From: Streptomyces sp. NRRL S-87
GTDB lineage: Bacteria > Actinomycetota > Actinomycetes > Streptomycetales > Streptomycetaceae
DNA: 39,508 nucleotides
Assembly (NCBI RefSeq): GCF_000719335.1
Contig: NZ_JOGB01000064.1
Coordinates: 1 to 39,508 of the forward strand
Direction: 5' to 3'
Of the stretch, positions 16,264 to 24,455 are shown piece by piece (within the stretch, counting starts at the first letter, position 1; the number at the start of each line of letters is the position of its first letter). A program made the position numbers and the translations under genes. The notes below the pieces were generated by a model. It was not told the DNA's origin and made no database searches. It worked only from the letters and a program-made list of their open reading frames with translations.

Positions 16264-17208
16264 ATGGCCGAGAACATGACGCGACGAGCGGCCCCGGCCG
16301 CCGCGCTGATCGCGTTGGGCGCGCTGCTGGGGGTGGCGCCGGGCGGCGCCGCCGCAGCGACCCGGGCGCCGGACACCGCCTACATGGCGTGGCGGGGGAC
16401 GGGCAACGACCCGAACATCTACTGGTCGCGCCTGGTGAACGGACGGTGGACGCAGCAGCAGGGGTTCCCGGCGACCACCGCCAGGGAGCCCGACCTCGCG
16501 TACGTCAACGGCCGGGCGTACATGGCGTGGCGCGGCTACGGAGCGGACAACCACATCTGGTGGTCGAGGTACGACGGGCGGCGCTGGACCGGTCCGCGGC
16601 AGCTGGCCGACCGGCGCAGCACCTACGCGCCGGCGCTCGGCGTGGTGGGCGGCAAGCTGGTGATGGCCTGGCGCGGGGCCCAGCCGGACGACCACATCTG
16701 GTGGTCCACCTTCAACGGCACGTCCTGGTCCGCCCAGCGGGTGCTGGACGACCGCCGTGCGGTGGGGGCGCCGGCACTCGGGTCGGCCAACGGCAAGCTC
16801 GTCATGGCCTGGCGGGGCACGGGGACGGACGACCACATCTGGTGGTCCACCTTCAACGGCACGTCCTGGTCCGGTCAGCGGGTGCTGGCGGACCGCCGTA
16901 CCGGCGCCTGGCCCACCCTGGGCGCCCACGGTCGGACCCTGGTGATGGCCTGGCGCGGTACGGGGGCGGACGACCACATCTGGTGGTCGACCTTCAACGG
17001 CACCTCCTGGTCCGGTCAGCGGGTCCTGGACGACCGGCGGACCGGCAACTACCCGGCCCTCGGAAGGGGCGCCGGCCGGCTGTACATGGCCTGGCGGGGG
17101 ACCGGCCCCGACGACCACATCTGGTGGTCCTCGTTCAACGGGTCCACCTGGTCGGGCCAGCGAGCGCTCCTGGACCGGCGCACCAGCGGATCGCCCGGGA
17201 TGAGCTGA
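16264..17208 (+). CDS. Secreted six-repeat beta-propeller-like protein (MAWRG repeats)
   Basis: This 314-residue exported protein has a signal peptide (residues 1-33, ending near GGAAAA) and then six repeats of 46-47 residues starting at residues 41, 87, 134, 181, 228 and 275. Each repeat reads roughly MAWRGTG, then DDHIWWSTFNGTSWSGQ, then a DRRT turn and an ALG strand. Repeats 3-6 are nearly identical. The Trp-rich, strand-turn pattern suggests one propeller blade per repeat, as in tectonin- or PLL-like lectins, but no known family is certain and no catalytic residue is evident. A sugar- or surface-binding role is an inference. The ribosome site GGGGAGAGG is strong. The stop codon lies inside the first unit of a 23-bp tandem repeat. 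Confidence 0.82.
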   Translation: MAENMTRRAAPAAALIALGALLGVAPGGAAAATRAPDTAYMAWRGTGNDPNIYWSRLVNGRWTQQQGFPATTAREPDLAYVNGRAYMAWRGYGADNHIWWSRYDGRRWTGPRQLADRRSTYAPALGVVGGKLVMAWRGAQPDDHIWWSTFNGTSWSAQRVLDDRRAVGAPALGSANGKLVMAWRGTGTDDHIWWSTFNGTSWSGQRVLADRRTGAWPTLGAHGRTLVMAWRGTGADDHIWWSTFNGTSWSGQRVLDDRRTGNYPALGRGAGRLYMAWRGTGPDDHIWWSSFNGSTWSGQRALLDRRTSGSPGMS

Positions 17209-17287
17209 CGGGCCCGACCGGGATGCGCTGACGGGACAGACCGGGATGAGCTGAAGGGCCCGACCGGGACGGCGTACGGGACAGACC
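17197..17287. repeat. Four tandem 23-bp units spanning a stop codon
   Basis: Units start at 17197, 17220, 17243 and 17266 (the last is 22 bp). The shared pattern is GGGATG, then GCTGA, then GGGCCCGACC or GGGACAGACC, with units alternating between the two endings. The TGA of the MAWRG protein gene lies in unit 1. Confidence 0.88.
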
Positions 17288-17387
17288 GCAACCAGTGACT
17301 GGACAAACCCGGACGAGGTCCCTGCGCGATCCCGGAACTGTGGCTTCCACCATGGTCAACACGGCGCCGCGCTGATGAGATCACCGG

Positions 17388-18443
17388 ATGCTCGGTCTCA
17401 TCCTCCGCATTCTGCCGTTCTGGATCCGGGAACCCCTGCTCATCGTGATGGGTTCGATCCTCGGCGCACGCCTCGTGTACGTCGACCTCCCCGCCCAGGA
17501 CTGGCTGGGGGTCGGTCTCGGCCTGCTGTTCCTGGCGTTCACCGCGGTACGGATCCACTGGGTGGTCCGGGCCCTGCGAGCACGCCGGAACCCGGCCCAG
17601 GTGGCCTCGGCGGCCCCGGCCCCGGCCCCGGCCCCGGCCCCGGCCCCGGCCCCGGCCCCGGCGACGCCGGCCGGGGCCGCCGCCCCCGCCAGGCCCGCGG
17701 CCGTACCCCGTCCCGGCCCTGCCGCTCCGGTGAAGGAGCCCAACGCCTGGGGCCAGGCCTTCGCGGCCGTGGCCCTGGTCGGGGTACTCGCGGCCGCGGC
17801 GTGGGTGGGGCCGCGCTTCCTGCCGTCCGACGGGATCACGCCGCCGCCCGCCTCGTGCGAGGACGGGGAGACGAAGGAGCCGCCGAAGACCTACGAGAAC
17901 CCGCCCCGTACGCCCCGTGCGGTGACCGGCGCCGAACTGTGCCGGGCGCTCGACCTGCCCGACCTGCCCCGCCTCCTCGGAACCCCCGGAGAGACCGCGA
18001 CCACGGTGTCGAGCACGAACGGCACCGCGCCCCTGACGGGCGGGAAGGTCGCCCAGCCGGAGGCCGAGGTCGCGTTCGACACGTACTCGGTGAACGTCTC
18101 CGCCACCTACAACGACCTGTCGATAGCCCAGTACGTGAAGCTGATGAAGTTCGGGAACGAGATCGACGTCAGGACGCGCTCGGTCCAGGGCCGGCCCGCG
18201 GTCCTCTCCTCGGACCACACCATGAAGATCAGCATCAATCCGGGCGGCGCCGCCGGCTCGAGCGGCCCGGTCGAACAGGGCCCCCTGGCCCGGACGCTCT
18301 CCGTGGCCCTCGACCGCAAGGACCGGGGCGGCTACTGCGAGATCACCGTGTGGAGCAGGACCGGAGCCCTTCCGGACGACGCCGTCCTCCTCGCCATCGC
18401 CGACAAGGTCCTTCCCGCCATCCCCGAACGAACCGGCCGCTGA
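17388..18443 (+). CDS. DUF6215-like membrane-anchored protein
   Basis: This 351-residue protein has two or three N-terminal hydrophobic segments (LGLILRILPFWI, PLLIVMGSILGARLVYV, LGVGLGLLFLAFTAV). A long Ala-Pro run follows, encoded by about eight GGCCCC units at 17612-17662, then another helix (AFAAVALVGVLAAAAW) and an extracytoplasmic C-terminal domain. That domain has GAELCRALDLPDLPRLLG, AEVAFDTYSVNVSATYNDL and CEITVWSRTG, with two or three cysteines that could form a disulfide. I believe it matches DUF6215, a Streptomyces family of unknown function. The AP run may span the wall or act as a flexible arm. The ribosome site is weak. Confidence 0.72.
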   Translation: MLGLILRILPFWIREPLLIVMGSILGARLVYVDLPAQDWLGVGLGLLFLAFTAVRIHWVVRALRARRNPAQVASAAPAPAPAPAPAPAPAPATPAGAAAPARPAAVPRPGPAAPVKEPNAWGQAFAAVALVGVLAAAAWVGPRFLPSDGITPPPASCEDGETKEPPKTYENPPRTPRAVTGAELCRALDLPDLPRLLGTPGETATTVSSTNGTAPLTGGKVAQPEAEVAFDTYSVNVSATYNDLSIAQYVKLMKFGNEIDVRTRSVQGRPAVLSSDHTMKISINPGGAAGSSGPVEQGPLARTLSVALDRKDRGGYCEITVWSRTGALPDDAVLLAIADKVLPAIPERTGR

Positions 18444-18477
18444 GGACACCGACGGCACCCGCGCGGCCGCCACTCCG

Positions 18478-18505
18478 GCCCGCCGGCAAAGACCGGCCGG
18501 CGGGC
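18478..18505. terminator. 10-bp stem hairpin after the DUF6215-like gene
   Basis: GCCCGCCGGC (18478-18487) pairs with GCCGGCGGGC (18496-18505) around the loop AAAGACCG, 35 bp beyond the stop codon. No T-run follows. Confidence 0.65.
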
Positions 18506-18607
18506 GGCGGTCCGCCATGATGGCGGAACTGCCGCCCGGCGCGCGGCCGATCGCGGCCTGCGCCACCCCGCGGGCGGGTCGCGTCACCGCGAGGACGGAG
18601 CCCCGTC

Positions 18608-19303
18608 GTGAGTACGTTCGCACTGATCCACGGTGCCGGTGACTCCGGCTGGTACTGGCACCTGGTCGCGGCCGAGCTGCGGTCGCGGGGGCACGCCGTG
18701 GTGGCCCCGGACCTTCCGGCCGACGACGACGCGTCGACGCTCGACGACTACGCCGACGCCGTGCTCCAGGCGGTCGGCGACCGTCGGGACCTCGCGGTCG
18801 TGGGCCAGTCGTTCGGCGCCTTCACCGCGCCCCTGGTCGCCGCCCGCCGTCCGGTCTCGTCGCTCGTCCTGGTCGCCGGGATGGTCCCGGCGCCGGGCGA
18901 ACCACCGGACCACTGGTGGAGCAGCACCGGCTACGCCGAGGCCGTTCGGCGCCAGGCCGGCCGTACCGGCAGCGACGATCCGTACGTCGCGTTCTACCAC
19001 GACGTGCCCCGCGCACTCGCCGACGAGGCGATGGGCAGGGAACGGGCCCACCCGTCGCCGGCCGCGTCGGCCCAGCCGTGGCCGCTCGACGCCTGGCCGG
19101 CCGTCCCGACCCGGTTCGTGCTGTGCACCGAGGACCGCTTCCTTCCCCCCGACTTCCTGCGCCGACTCGTGCAGGAGCGTATCGGCGTGGTCCCGGAGGA
19201 GATCGCGGCGGGCCACTGCGTCGCGCTGAGCCGTCCGGTCGAGCTTGCCGACATGCTGGATACACGGGGACCGGCGGCCGGTCGGGCGGCGGCTGTGCGA
19301 TGA
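18608..19303 (+). CDS. Alpha/beta hydrolase, EstC/methylesterase-like
   Basis: This 231-residue protein is a compact alpha/beta hydrolase. The oxyanion-hole motif FALIHGAGDSGWYWHLV is at residues 4-20, the nucleophile elbow is VVGQSFGAF, and the acid and base lie near VLCTEDRFLP and IAAGHCVALSRP. The WYWH-type start and short cap resemble the EstC and plant methylesterase-like group, whose substrates are small esters; the real substrate is unknown. A GGAG lies seven bases before the GTG at 18608. The stop codon is the first three bases of a 14-bp tandem repeat array. Confidence 0.86.
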   Translation: MSTFALIHGAGDSGWYWHLVAAELRSRGHAVVAPDLPADDDASTLDDYADAVLQAVGDRRDLAVVGQSFGAFTAPLVAARRPVSSLVLVAGMVPAPGEPPDHWWSSTGYAEAVRRQAGRTGSDDPYVAFYHDVPRALADEAMGRERAHPSPAASAQPWPLDAWPAVPTRFVLCTEDRFLPPDFLRRLVQERIGVVPEEIAAGHCVALSRPVELADMLDTRGPAAGRAAAVR

Positions 19304-19416
19304 CGGGTGTCAGGTGACGGCTGTCAGGTAACGGGTGACGGGTGTCAGGTCACGGCTGTCAGTGACGGGTGTCAGGTGACAGCCGTCAGGGACAGCTGTC
19401 AGGTGAGGGTGTCACG
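19301..19416. repeat. Array of 14-bp repeats between convergent genes
   Basis: About eight units of TGACGGGTGTCAGG and close variants (TGACGGCTGTCAGG, TGACAGCCGTCAGG, GACAGCTGTCAGG) fill the space between the hydrolase stop (19301-19303, inside unit 1) and the GAP copy 2 stop (19412). TGACA and TGTCA half-sites make many units partly self-complementary, so the array can fold and may act as a two-way terminator. Confidence 0.88.
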
Positions 19417-20056
19417 TGACGAGTGCGTAGATGCTGCTGGCGGTCAGCCAGAGTCCGGCCAGCAGCGCGAGGGTGATGACCAGCTGGTTCTGGTGCTGTG
19501 CGAGCCAGGCCCGCAGGGCGTTCAGCCGGGCCTGCGCGGCGTCCGGCGCCCAGACGGTGTACAGCTCCATGACCAGGAGACTGAGGGTGGCCAGCAGGCA
19601 GTAGCCCGTCAGCGCGAGCCAGTCGGACAGGGACGAGAGGTCGGCGTCGACGACCGTCGCCGCGCCGGCGCCGACCAGGGCCCACGGCTGGAGCAGCCAG
19701 GCGAGTGCGGCGGCGGTCCCGAGCGAGGCGTTGTCGATGCGGCCCGTCCAGTTCGGCGGCCGGTGCGGGCGGGGTGGCCGCCGCAACCGGTAGCCGCCGA
19801 ACACCACCAGCCCGACGCCGATCGCGAGCTTCGCGGCGAGCGCGGTGGTCGACGGCGTGCTGTGGTGGCGGGGCGGCGTCCCGCCGGTCAGCAGCATCAC
19901 GCAGGCGATCACCACCACGAGGTTGGCCAGCCAGGACAGCACGAAGGCCAGGCCCTTGCGCACACCACGGCGTGACGCGAGCAGCAGGATGAAGGCGCTG
20001 TTGTGCAGGGGCCCGAGGGTGATGGCCGTGCCGATCACGATCAGGTCGACGACCAT
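19412..20056 (-). CDS. GAP/SfLAP-family membrane protein, copy 2
   Basis: This 214-residue membrane protein is a paralogue of the protein at 166-963. Both share LLQPW, GAATVV, ADLS, MELYT and APDAA in the second half and a closing hydrophobic helix. It has about six hydrophobic segments and, unlike copy 1, no long polar insert, only a short RPPRPHRPPN linker. The GAP family is tied to lipid export at the envelope in mycobacteria; the substrate here is unknown. The ATG at 20056 is preceded by GGGAG about ten bases upstream. A longer frame extends through the neighbouring oxidoreductase on the opposite strand but is an antisense shadow. Confidence 0.85.
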   Translation of the reverse strand: MVVDLIVIGTAITLGPLHNSAFILLLASRRGVRKGLAFVLSWLANLVVVIACVMLLTGGTPPRHHSTPSTTALAAKLAIGVGLVVFGGYRLRRPPRPHRPPNWTGRIDNASLGTAAALAWLLQPWALVGAGAATVVDADLSSLSDWLALTGYCLLATLSLLVMELYTVWAPDAAQARLNALRAWLAQHQNQLVITLALLAGLWLTASSIYALVT

Positions 20057-20383
20057 CGGCACGGCGGCTCCCTGAGATCGGGCCCGCCGGCGTCTCCGGG
20101 CGGGGACCGCCCACGGGCTGGCCCGACGGGCCGGGGCGCGGGCGCCCACGCGGCGCCGCATCCCGACTCTGCGGCTCCGGGCCCGGTGGGTCAAGCGGAC
20201 CACGCCGACGACCGGACGGCCCGTACCCCCGGCACCGCTCCCGTCACCCTCACGGCCGCCCCGGGGCCGGCGGTACGTCGGCGCCGGCGCCCGTCTGACG
20301 ACCCGACAGGGGCCGCGCGGAACCGCCGACCCCCGTACGCCCTCTGTGTGGTCATGAGCACAGCACCACGATCGGAGGCCGCC
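20057..20383. other. Divergent intergenic region without visible gene
   Basis: This 327-bp gap lies between GAP copy 2 (minus) and the FAD oxidoreductase (plus). It is GC-rich. Frames crossing it give Pro/Arg/Gly-rich translations. Both promoters should be here, but I could not pick out convincing -35/-10 pairs. Confidence 0.5.
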
Positions 20384-21985
20384 ATGAACAGGCGCACCAT
20401 GCTCGCAGCGGGCACCGGCTTCGCGGCGGCCGCCGCCTGGACGGTCGGCTGGGGCAACGGCGAGGGCAACGCCGCCCCCGGCCGCGCTTCCACCACCGGC
20501 CGGCAGGCACGCCCGGGCACCGACTCCGCCCGGTCCGGCGGCCGCCCGGGCCCGCCGAGCGCCGCGGACTGGTCCGCGCTGGGCAGGGGTCTCCAGGGCG
20601 GTCTCATACGCCCCGGCGACGCCGACTACGCGACCGCCCGCCAGCTGTACAACACCCGCTTCGACGGACAGCGCCCCGCCGCCGTCGCCTACGTGGCCAA
20701 CACCCCGGACATCGCCGAGTGCCTGGCCTTCGCCCGCAAGCACGGCACCCCCGTCGCCATACGCAACGGCGGGCACTCCTACACCGGTTGGTCCAGCGGC
20801 ACCGGTCGCCTGGTCATCGACGTCTCCGCGCTGAAGTCCGTACGCACCGCCTCCGGCAGCGCCGTCATCGGCGCCGGCGCCAAGCTCATCGACGTCTACA
20901 CCCAGCTCGGCGCGCACGGCGTCACCGTCCCCGGCGGCTCCTGCCCCACGGTCGGCGTCTCCGGCCTGACCCTCGGCGGCGGCCACGGCGTCGTCTCCCG
21001 CGCCTACGGTCTCACCTGCGACAGCCTCATCGGCGCCCGCATCGTCACCGCCGACGGCAGGACCCTCGACGTGTCCAAGGACCGGGAGGCCGACCTGTTC
21101 TGGGCGCTGCGCGGCGCGGGCAACGGCAACTTCGGCGTCGTCACCGAACTGCGCTTCCGCACCCACAAGGCGGCCGACGGCGTCACCGCCTATCTGACCT
21201 GGCCCTGGGCGAAGGCCGCCGCCGTCCTCCGCGCCTGGCAGGAGTGGGGCCCCGGCCAGCCCGACGAGATCTGGTCGGCGCTGCACCTGTCCGCCGCCCC
21301 CGGCCGCACCCCCACCGTCTCCGTCGCCTGCTTCTCGCTCGGCACGTACGGCGGCCTGCAGAACGCGGTCGACCGCCTGGCCGACCGCGCCGGCGGCCCC
21401 GGCCCCGCCTCCTCCGTCACCCTGCGGCGCCGCGGCTACCTCGACACCATGCGGATGTACGCGGGCTGCGCGACGAAGTCCACCACCCAGTGCCACCTGC
21501 CCGGCAAGACCCCCGGGCGGCAGCGCGCCGGCCTCCTCCAGCGGGAGACGTACGCGGCGCGCTCGGACTTCTTCGACCGCTCGCTGAGTCCCGCAGGCAT
21601 CCGGGCGCTGCTCGACCAGGTCGAACGCTACGGGCGCCGGACGGGCGGCGGCGGAGCCGTCTCCGTCGCGCTCACCGCGCTGGGCGGGGCAGTCAACCGC
21701 GTCTCCCCGCAGGCCACGGCCTTCGTGCACCGGCGCTCGCGCTTCCTGGCGCAGTACACCGGATCCTGGTCCGCCGGGGGCTCCGGCAGCGTGCAGACGG
21801 CCTGGCTGGACGGCGCGCACACGGCGATGCGGCGGTACGCCTCGGGTGCGGCGTACCAGAACTATGCGGACGCGTCCCTGAAGGACTGGCGCGCCGCGTA
21901 CTACGGCCCGGCCGCCGACCGGCTGACCAAGCTGAAGAAGCGTTACGACCCGCACCGGCTCTTCGACTTCCCGCAGGCCCTGTGA
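20384..21985 (+). CDS. Tat-exported FAD-linked oxidoreductase, BBE-like
   Basis: This 533-residue protein has a twin-arginine signal (NRRTMLAAGTGFAAAAAW), an FAD-binding domain (about residues 95-270) and a C-terminal BBE domain with YQNYADASLKDW and a terminal YDPHRLFDFPQ. In RNGGHSYTGW the histidine (H131) is the usual covalent FAD ligand, and the cysteine of GGSCPTVGVSGLTLGGG (C187) is positioned as the second one. It is therefore probably a bicovalent flavoenzyme of the berberine-bridge/oligosaccharide-oxidase type, oxidising a sugar, alcohol or natural product with oxygen. The substrate is not predictable. ATG 20384 is set by GGAGG five bases upstream; an in-frame ATG at 20354 is less likely. 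It acts outside the membrane. Confidence 0.9.
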   Translation: MNRRTMLAAGTGFAAAAAWTVGWGNGEGNAAPGRASTTGRQARPGTDSARSGGRPGPPSAADWSALGRGLQGGLIRPGDADYATARQLYNTRFDGQRPAAVAYVANTPDIAECLAFARKHGTPVAIRNGGHSYTGWSSGTGRLVIDVSALKSVRTASGSAVIGAGAKLIDVYTQLGAHGVTVPGGSCPTVGVSGLTLGGGHGVVSRAYGLTCDSLIGARIVTADGRTLDVSKDREADLFWALRGAGNGNFGVVTELRFRTHKAADGVTAYLTWPWAKAAAVLRAWQEWGPGQPDEIWSALHLSAAPGRTPTVSVACFSLGTYGGLQNAVDRLADRAGGPGPASSVTLRRRGYLDTMRMYAGCATKSTTQCHLPGKTPGRQRAGLLQRETYAARSDFFDRSLSPAGIRALLDQVERYGRRTGGGGAVSVALTALGGAVNRVSPQATAFVHRRSRFLAQYTGSWSAGGSGSVQTAWLDGAHTAMRRYASGAAYQNYADASLKDWRAAYYGPAADRLTKLKKRYDPHRLFDFPQAL

Positions 21986-22036
21986 GCCGACGGGGCGGCG
22001 CGGGGGGCCGAGGAGGGCCGGGCACGGCGTCAAGGC

Positions 22037-22060
22037 CGCCGCCCGGCGCGCCGGGCGGCG
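22037..22060. terminator. Perfect 24-bp palindrome after the oxidoreductase gene
   Basis: CGCCGCCCGGCG is followed directly by its reverse complement, 51 bp beyond the stop codon. It is likely a terminator hairpin without T-run. Confidence 0.6.
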
Positions 22061-22139
22061 CACCGCCCGCGTGACGGGACCGCGCCGTGCGCGGGCGGCG
22101 CGGTTTACGGAACCGCACGTCCGGCGTGACACTTGAACG

Positions 22140-23027
22140 GTGAACCGGTCGGAGGCGCTGAGCCGGCTGGTGTCGCCGCGGGCCCGCGACCGCCTCGGCG
22201 ACGCCCTCTTCCAGCGCGTCGCCGGCCCGTCCGGCCCGCAGAACCGGGCCAGGATCCACGGCGCCCCGGGCCCCCGGTGGTTCGCCCCCGACGAGCCGAT
22301 CCGCCGCGTGCACGGGGACGCCTCGATGTTCGTCGGCGGCCTGAGCGCCCTGCTGCTGCAGTCCCTGCACCCGCGGGCCATGGCGGCGGTCGCGGCCCAC
22401 TCCGGCTACCGGGGGGACCCCTGGGGCCGCCTCCAGCGCACCAGCACCTTCCTCGCCTTCACCACCTACGGCACCGCCGCCGACGCCCAGCGGGCGGTGG
22501 ACCGGGTACGGGCGGTCCACGAGCGCGTCCGCGGCCGCACCCCGGACGGGGAGCCGTACCGGGCCGGCGACCCGCACCTCCTCGAATGGGTGCACATCGC
22601 CGAGGTCGACAGCTTCCTGCGGGCCTACCAGCAGTACGGCGCCGGGCAGCTGGACGCGGCCGAACGCGACGCCTACGTCGCGGGCGCCGCCCGCGTCGCC
22701 CGCGCCCTGGGCGTGACCGGTCCGCCGGGCACGGTCGCCGAGCTGACGGAGCGCATCGAGGCCTTCCGACCGGAGCTCCGCGGTACCGAGGAGGCCCGGG
22801 CGGCGGCCCGCTTCCTCCTGCTCCACCCACCGCTGCCGTGGCCGGCGCGGCCGCCGTACGCGCTGCTGGCCGCGGCCGCGGTGGCCCTGCTGCCGCCCTG
22901 GGCCAGGGAGCCGCTGGGCCTGCCGCTGCTGCCGAGGACCGAGCGGTGGTGCGTACGTCCCGCCGGTGCGGCGGTCACCGCCACCATCCGCTGGGCGATG
23001 CACCCGCCACCACCGGCCGCCCGCTGA
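22140..23027 (+). CDS. MpaB-type oxygenase (DUF2236)
   Basis: This 295-residue protein resembles the MpaB/DUF2236 family, which includes latex-clearing-protein-like oxygenases that bind heme b. Visible features are VHGDASMFVGGLSALLLQSL with HPRAMAAVAAHS, a GDPWGRLQRTSTFLAFTTYG segment, and LLEWVHIAEVDSFLRAYQQY. The histidines in SLHPRAM and EWVHIAEVDS are candidate heme or metal ligands. The substrate is unknown. The GTG at 22140 has no clear ribosome site. The stop codon lies in the first unit of a 27-bp tandem repeat. The gene is convergent with the glycosyltransferase. Confidence 0.85.
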   Translation: MNRSEALSRLVSPRARDRLGDALFQRVAGPSGPQNRARIHGAPGPRWFAPDEPIRRVHGDASMFVGGLSALLLQSLHPRAMAAVAAHSGYRGDPWGRLQRTSTFLAFTTYGTAADAQRAVDRVRAVHERVRGRTPDGEPYRAGDPHLLEWVHIAEVDSFLRAYQQYGAGQLDAAERDAYVAGAARVARALGVTGPPGTVAELTERIEAFRPELRGTEEARAAARFLLLHPPLPWPARPPYALLAAAAVALLPPWAREPLGLPLLPRTERWCVRPAGAAVTATIRWAMHPPPPAAR

Positions 23028-23177
23028 CCGGGACCGCCACCTGCCGCCCGCTGACCGGGACGACCACCTGCCGCCCGCTGACCGGGACGACCACCGGCCG
23101 CCCGCTGACCGGGACGACCACCTGCCGCCGGCTGACCGGGACGGCCGCGGCCGCCGGCTGACCGGCGCCGCCACCCG
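23016..23177. repeat. Six tandem 27-bp units spanning a stop codon
   Basis: Units start at 23016, 23043, 23070, 23097, 23124 and 23151. The core GCCGCCCGCTGACCGGGAC is constant in units 1-4 and drifts in units 5-6. The TGA of the MpaB-like gene (23025-23027) is in unit 1. Because 27 is a multiple of three, frames through the array stay open and give false repetitive proteins. There are no spacers, so it is not a CRISPR array. Confidence 0.92.
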
Positions 23178-23234
23178 GCGCCGGTTGACGAGGCCGCCGC
23201 CGGTCCGCCGCTGCCCGGTGCCCGCCCGCGGCCG

Positions 23235-24455
23235 TCAGCCGGCCAGCCGCGCTACGGCCGCCACGACGGCGCCCGCCCCGTCCTCCGCCGCCATGTGGCG
23301 CGCCGCGGCCCTGGCCGCCGCCGCGTACGACGGCTCCCGCACCACCCGCGCGAGCGCGTCCCCGAGCCCCTCGGCAGTCAGCGAGCGGAACGGGATCGGG
23401 GCCGGGGCCGCCCCCACCGCGGCGAGCCGCCTGGCCCAGAACGGCTGGTCGGCCGCCACGGGCACGGCGACGGACGGCACCCCCGCGCGCAGCGCCGCCG
23501 CCGTGGTGCCGGCCCCGGCGTGGTGGACGACGGCGGCCAGCCGCGGGAACAGCAGCGCGTGCGGGACATCGCCGACGGTCATGACGTCGTCCCCCTCGTA
23601 CCCGTCGGCCGCGAGCCCGGCGCTGCCCGACTGCAGGACGCCGCGCAGGCCCGCCCGCCGCAGTGCGCGCACGGCGATCCCACTGACGCGCCCGCCCTCT
23701 CCGGCGGCCATGCTGCCGAAGCCGACGAGCACCGGCGGCGGCCCGGCCGCCAGGAAGTCCTCCAGCTCCGCGGGCAGCCGCCGGTCCCCACCCGCGTACG
23801 GCCACCAGGGCCCGGCCACCGACAGGCCGGCCGCCCAGTCGGACGGCCGCGGCACCAGCGCCGTACTGAAGCCGTGCAGGACGGGCCACCCGGACTCGTC
23901 CCGGCGCCGGCGCATGCGTGCCGCGGTCAGCGCCGGCAGCTCCAGGCGGGCCCGCAGCCGCGCCACCGCCGGCTCGAAGACCCGGTCGGCCATGCGCAGG
24001 GCGAACCGCCCGGCCGCGCGGTTGCCGAACCGGCCCAGCGACCGCGTTCCCGTCACGGGGGGCGGGAAGTCGCCCGTCGGGGCGGTGGGCTGGAGGTACA
24101 CGCCGAGGCTCGGCGTCCCGGTGGCCTCCGCGACGTGCCAGCCGAGCGGTGCGGTGGTGGCCGACAGCAGGAGCAGGTCGGTGCCCCCGTCCACCGCGTC
24201 GGCGAACCCCTCGCCCAGTTCGGTGACGAACGAGGCGGCGGCCCGCACCAGTTCGCGCTTCCCCCGGACGCCCCCGTGCCGGCGGTGGTCCGCCGGCAGC
24301 GGACGGAACTCCAGCCCGGCCTCGGCGGCCAGGGGCCCGAAGCCCTCCGTGGCGGCCAGCGCGACCTCGTGCCCGGCCCGGCGGAGTGCGACGCCCAGCC
24401 CGGTGTAGGGCGCGACGTCACCTCGCGAGCCCGCCGTGGCGATCAGGATCCTCAT
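23235..24455 (-). CDS. GT1-family glycosyltransferase
   Basis: This 406-residue protein has the GT-B fold of UDP-sugar glycosyltransferases (GT1, similar to sterol and macrolide glucosyltransferases). The N-domain opens with RILIATAGSRGDVAPYTGLG and the C-domain contains VLVGFGSMAAG followed by HHAGAGTTAAALRAGVPSVA and VPVAADQPFWARRL, the nucleotide-sugar binding motif. The acceptor may be a hydrophobic natural product or sterol-like molecule. An enzyme of this kind can inactivate an antibiotic, which would fit the TipA-like regulator upstream. The ATG at 24455 follows a GAGGAAG ribosome site and lies inside the end of the regulator gene, so the two genes are co-transcribed. Confidence 0.9.
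   Translation of the reverse strand: MRILIATAGSRGDVAPYTGLGVALRRAGHEVALAATEGFGPLAAEAGLEFRPLPADHRRHGGVRGKRELVRAAASFVTELGEGFADAVDGGTDLLLLSATTAPLGWHVAEATGTPSLGVYLQPTAPTGDFPPPVTGTRSLGRFGNRAAGRFALRMADRVFEPAVARLRARLELPALTAARMRRRRDESGWPVLHGFSTALVPRPSDWAAGLSVAGPWWPYAGGDRRLPAELEDFLAAGPPPVLVGFGSMAAGEGGRVSGIAVRALRRAGLRGVLQSGSAGLAADGYEGDDVMTVGDVPHALLFPRLAAVVHHAGAGTTAAALRAGVPSVAVPVAADQPFWARRLAAVGAAPAPIPFRSLTAEGLGDALARVVREPSYAAAARAAARHMAAEDGAGAVVAAVARLAG

Noticed and set aside
19412..22381. A 989-codon minus-strand frame running from the MpaB-like gene through the oxidoreductase into GAP copy 2
   Set aside because: Its upstream two-thirds is antisense to clear genes and reads as Ala/Gly/Arg-rich sequence. 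Only the last 214 codons are a real gene.
23016..23177. CRISPR array
   Set aside because: The 27-bp units are directly adjacent with no spacers and there are no cas genes.
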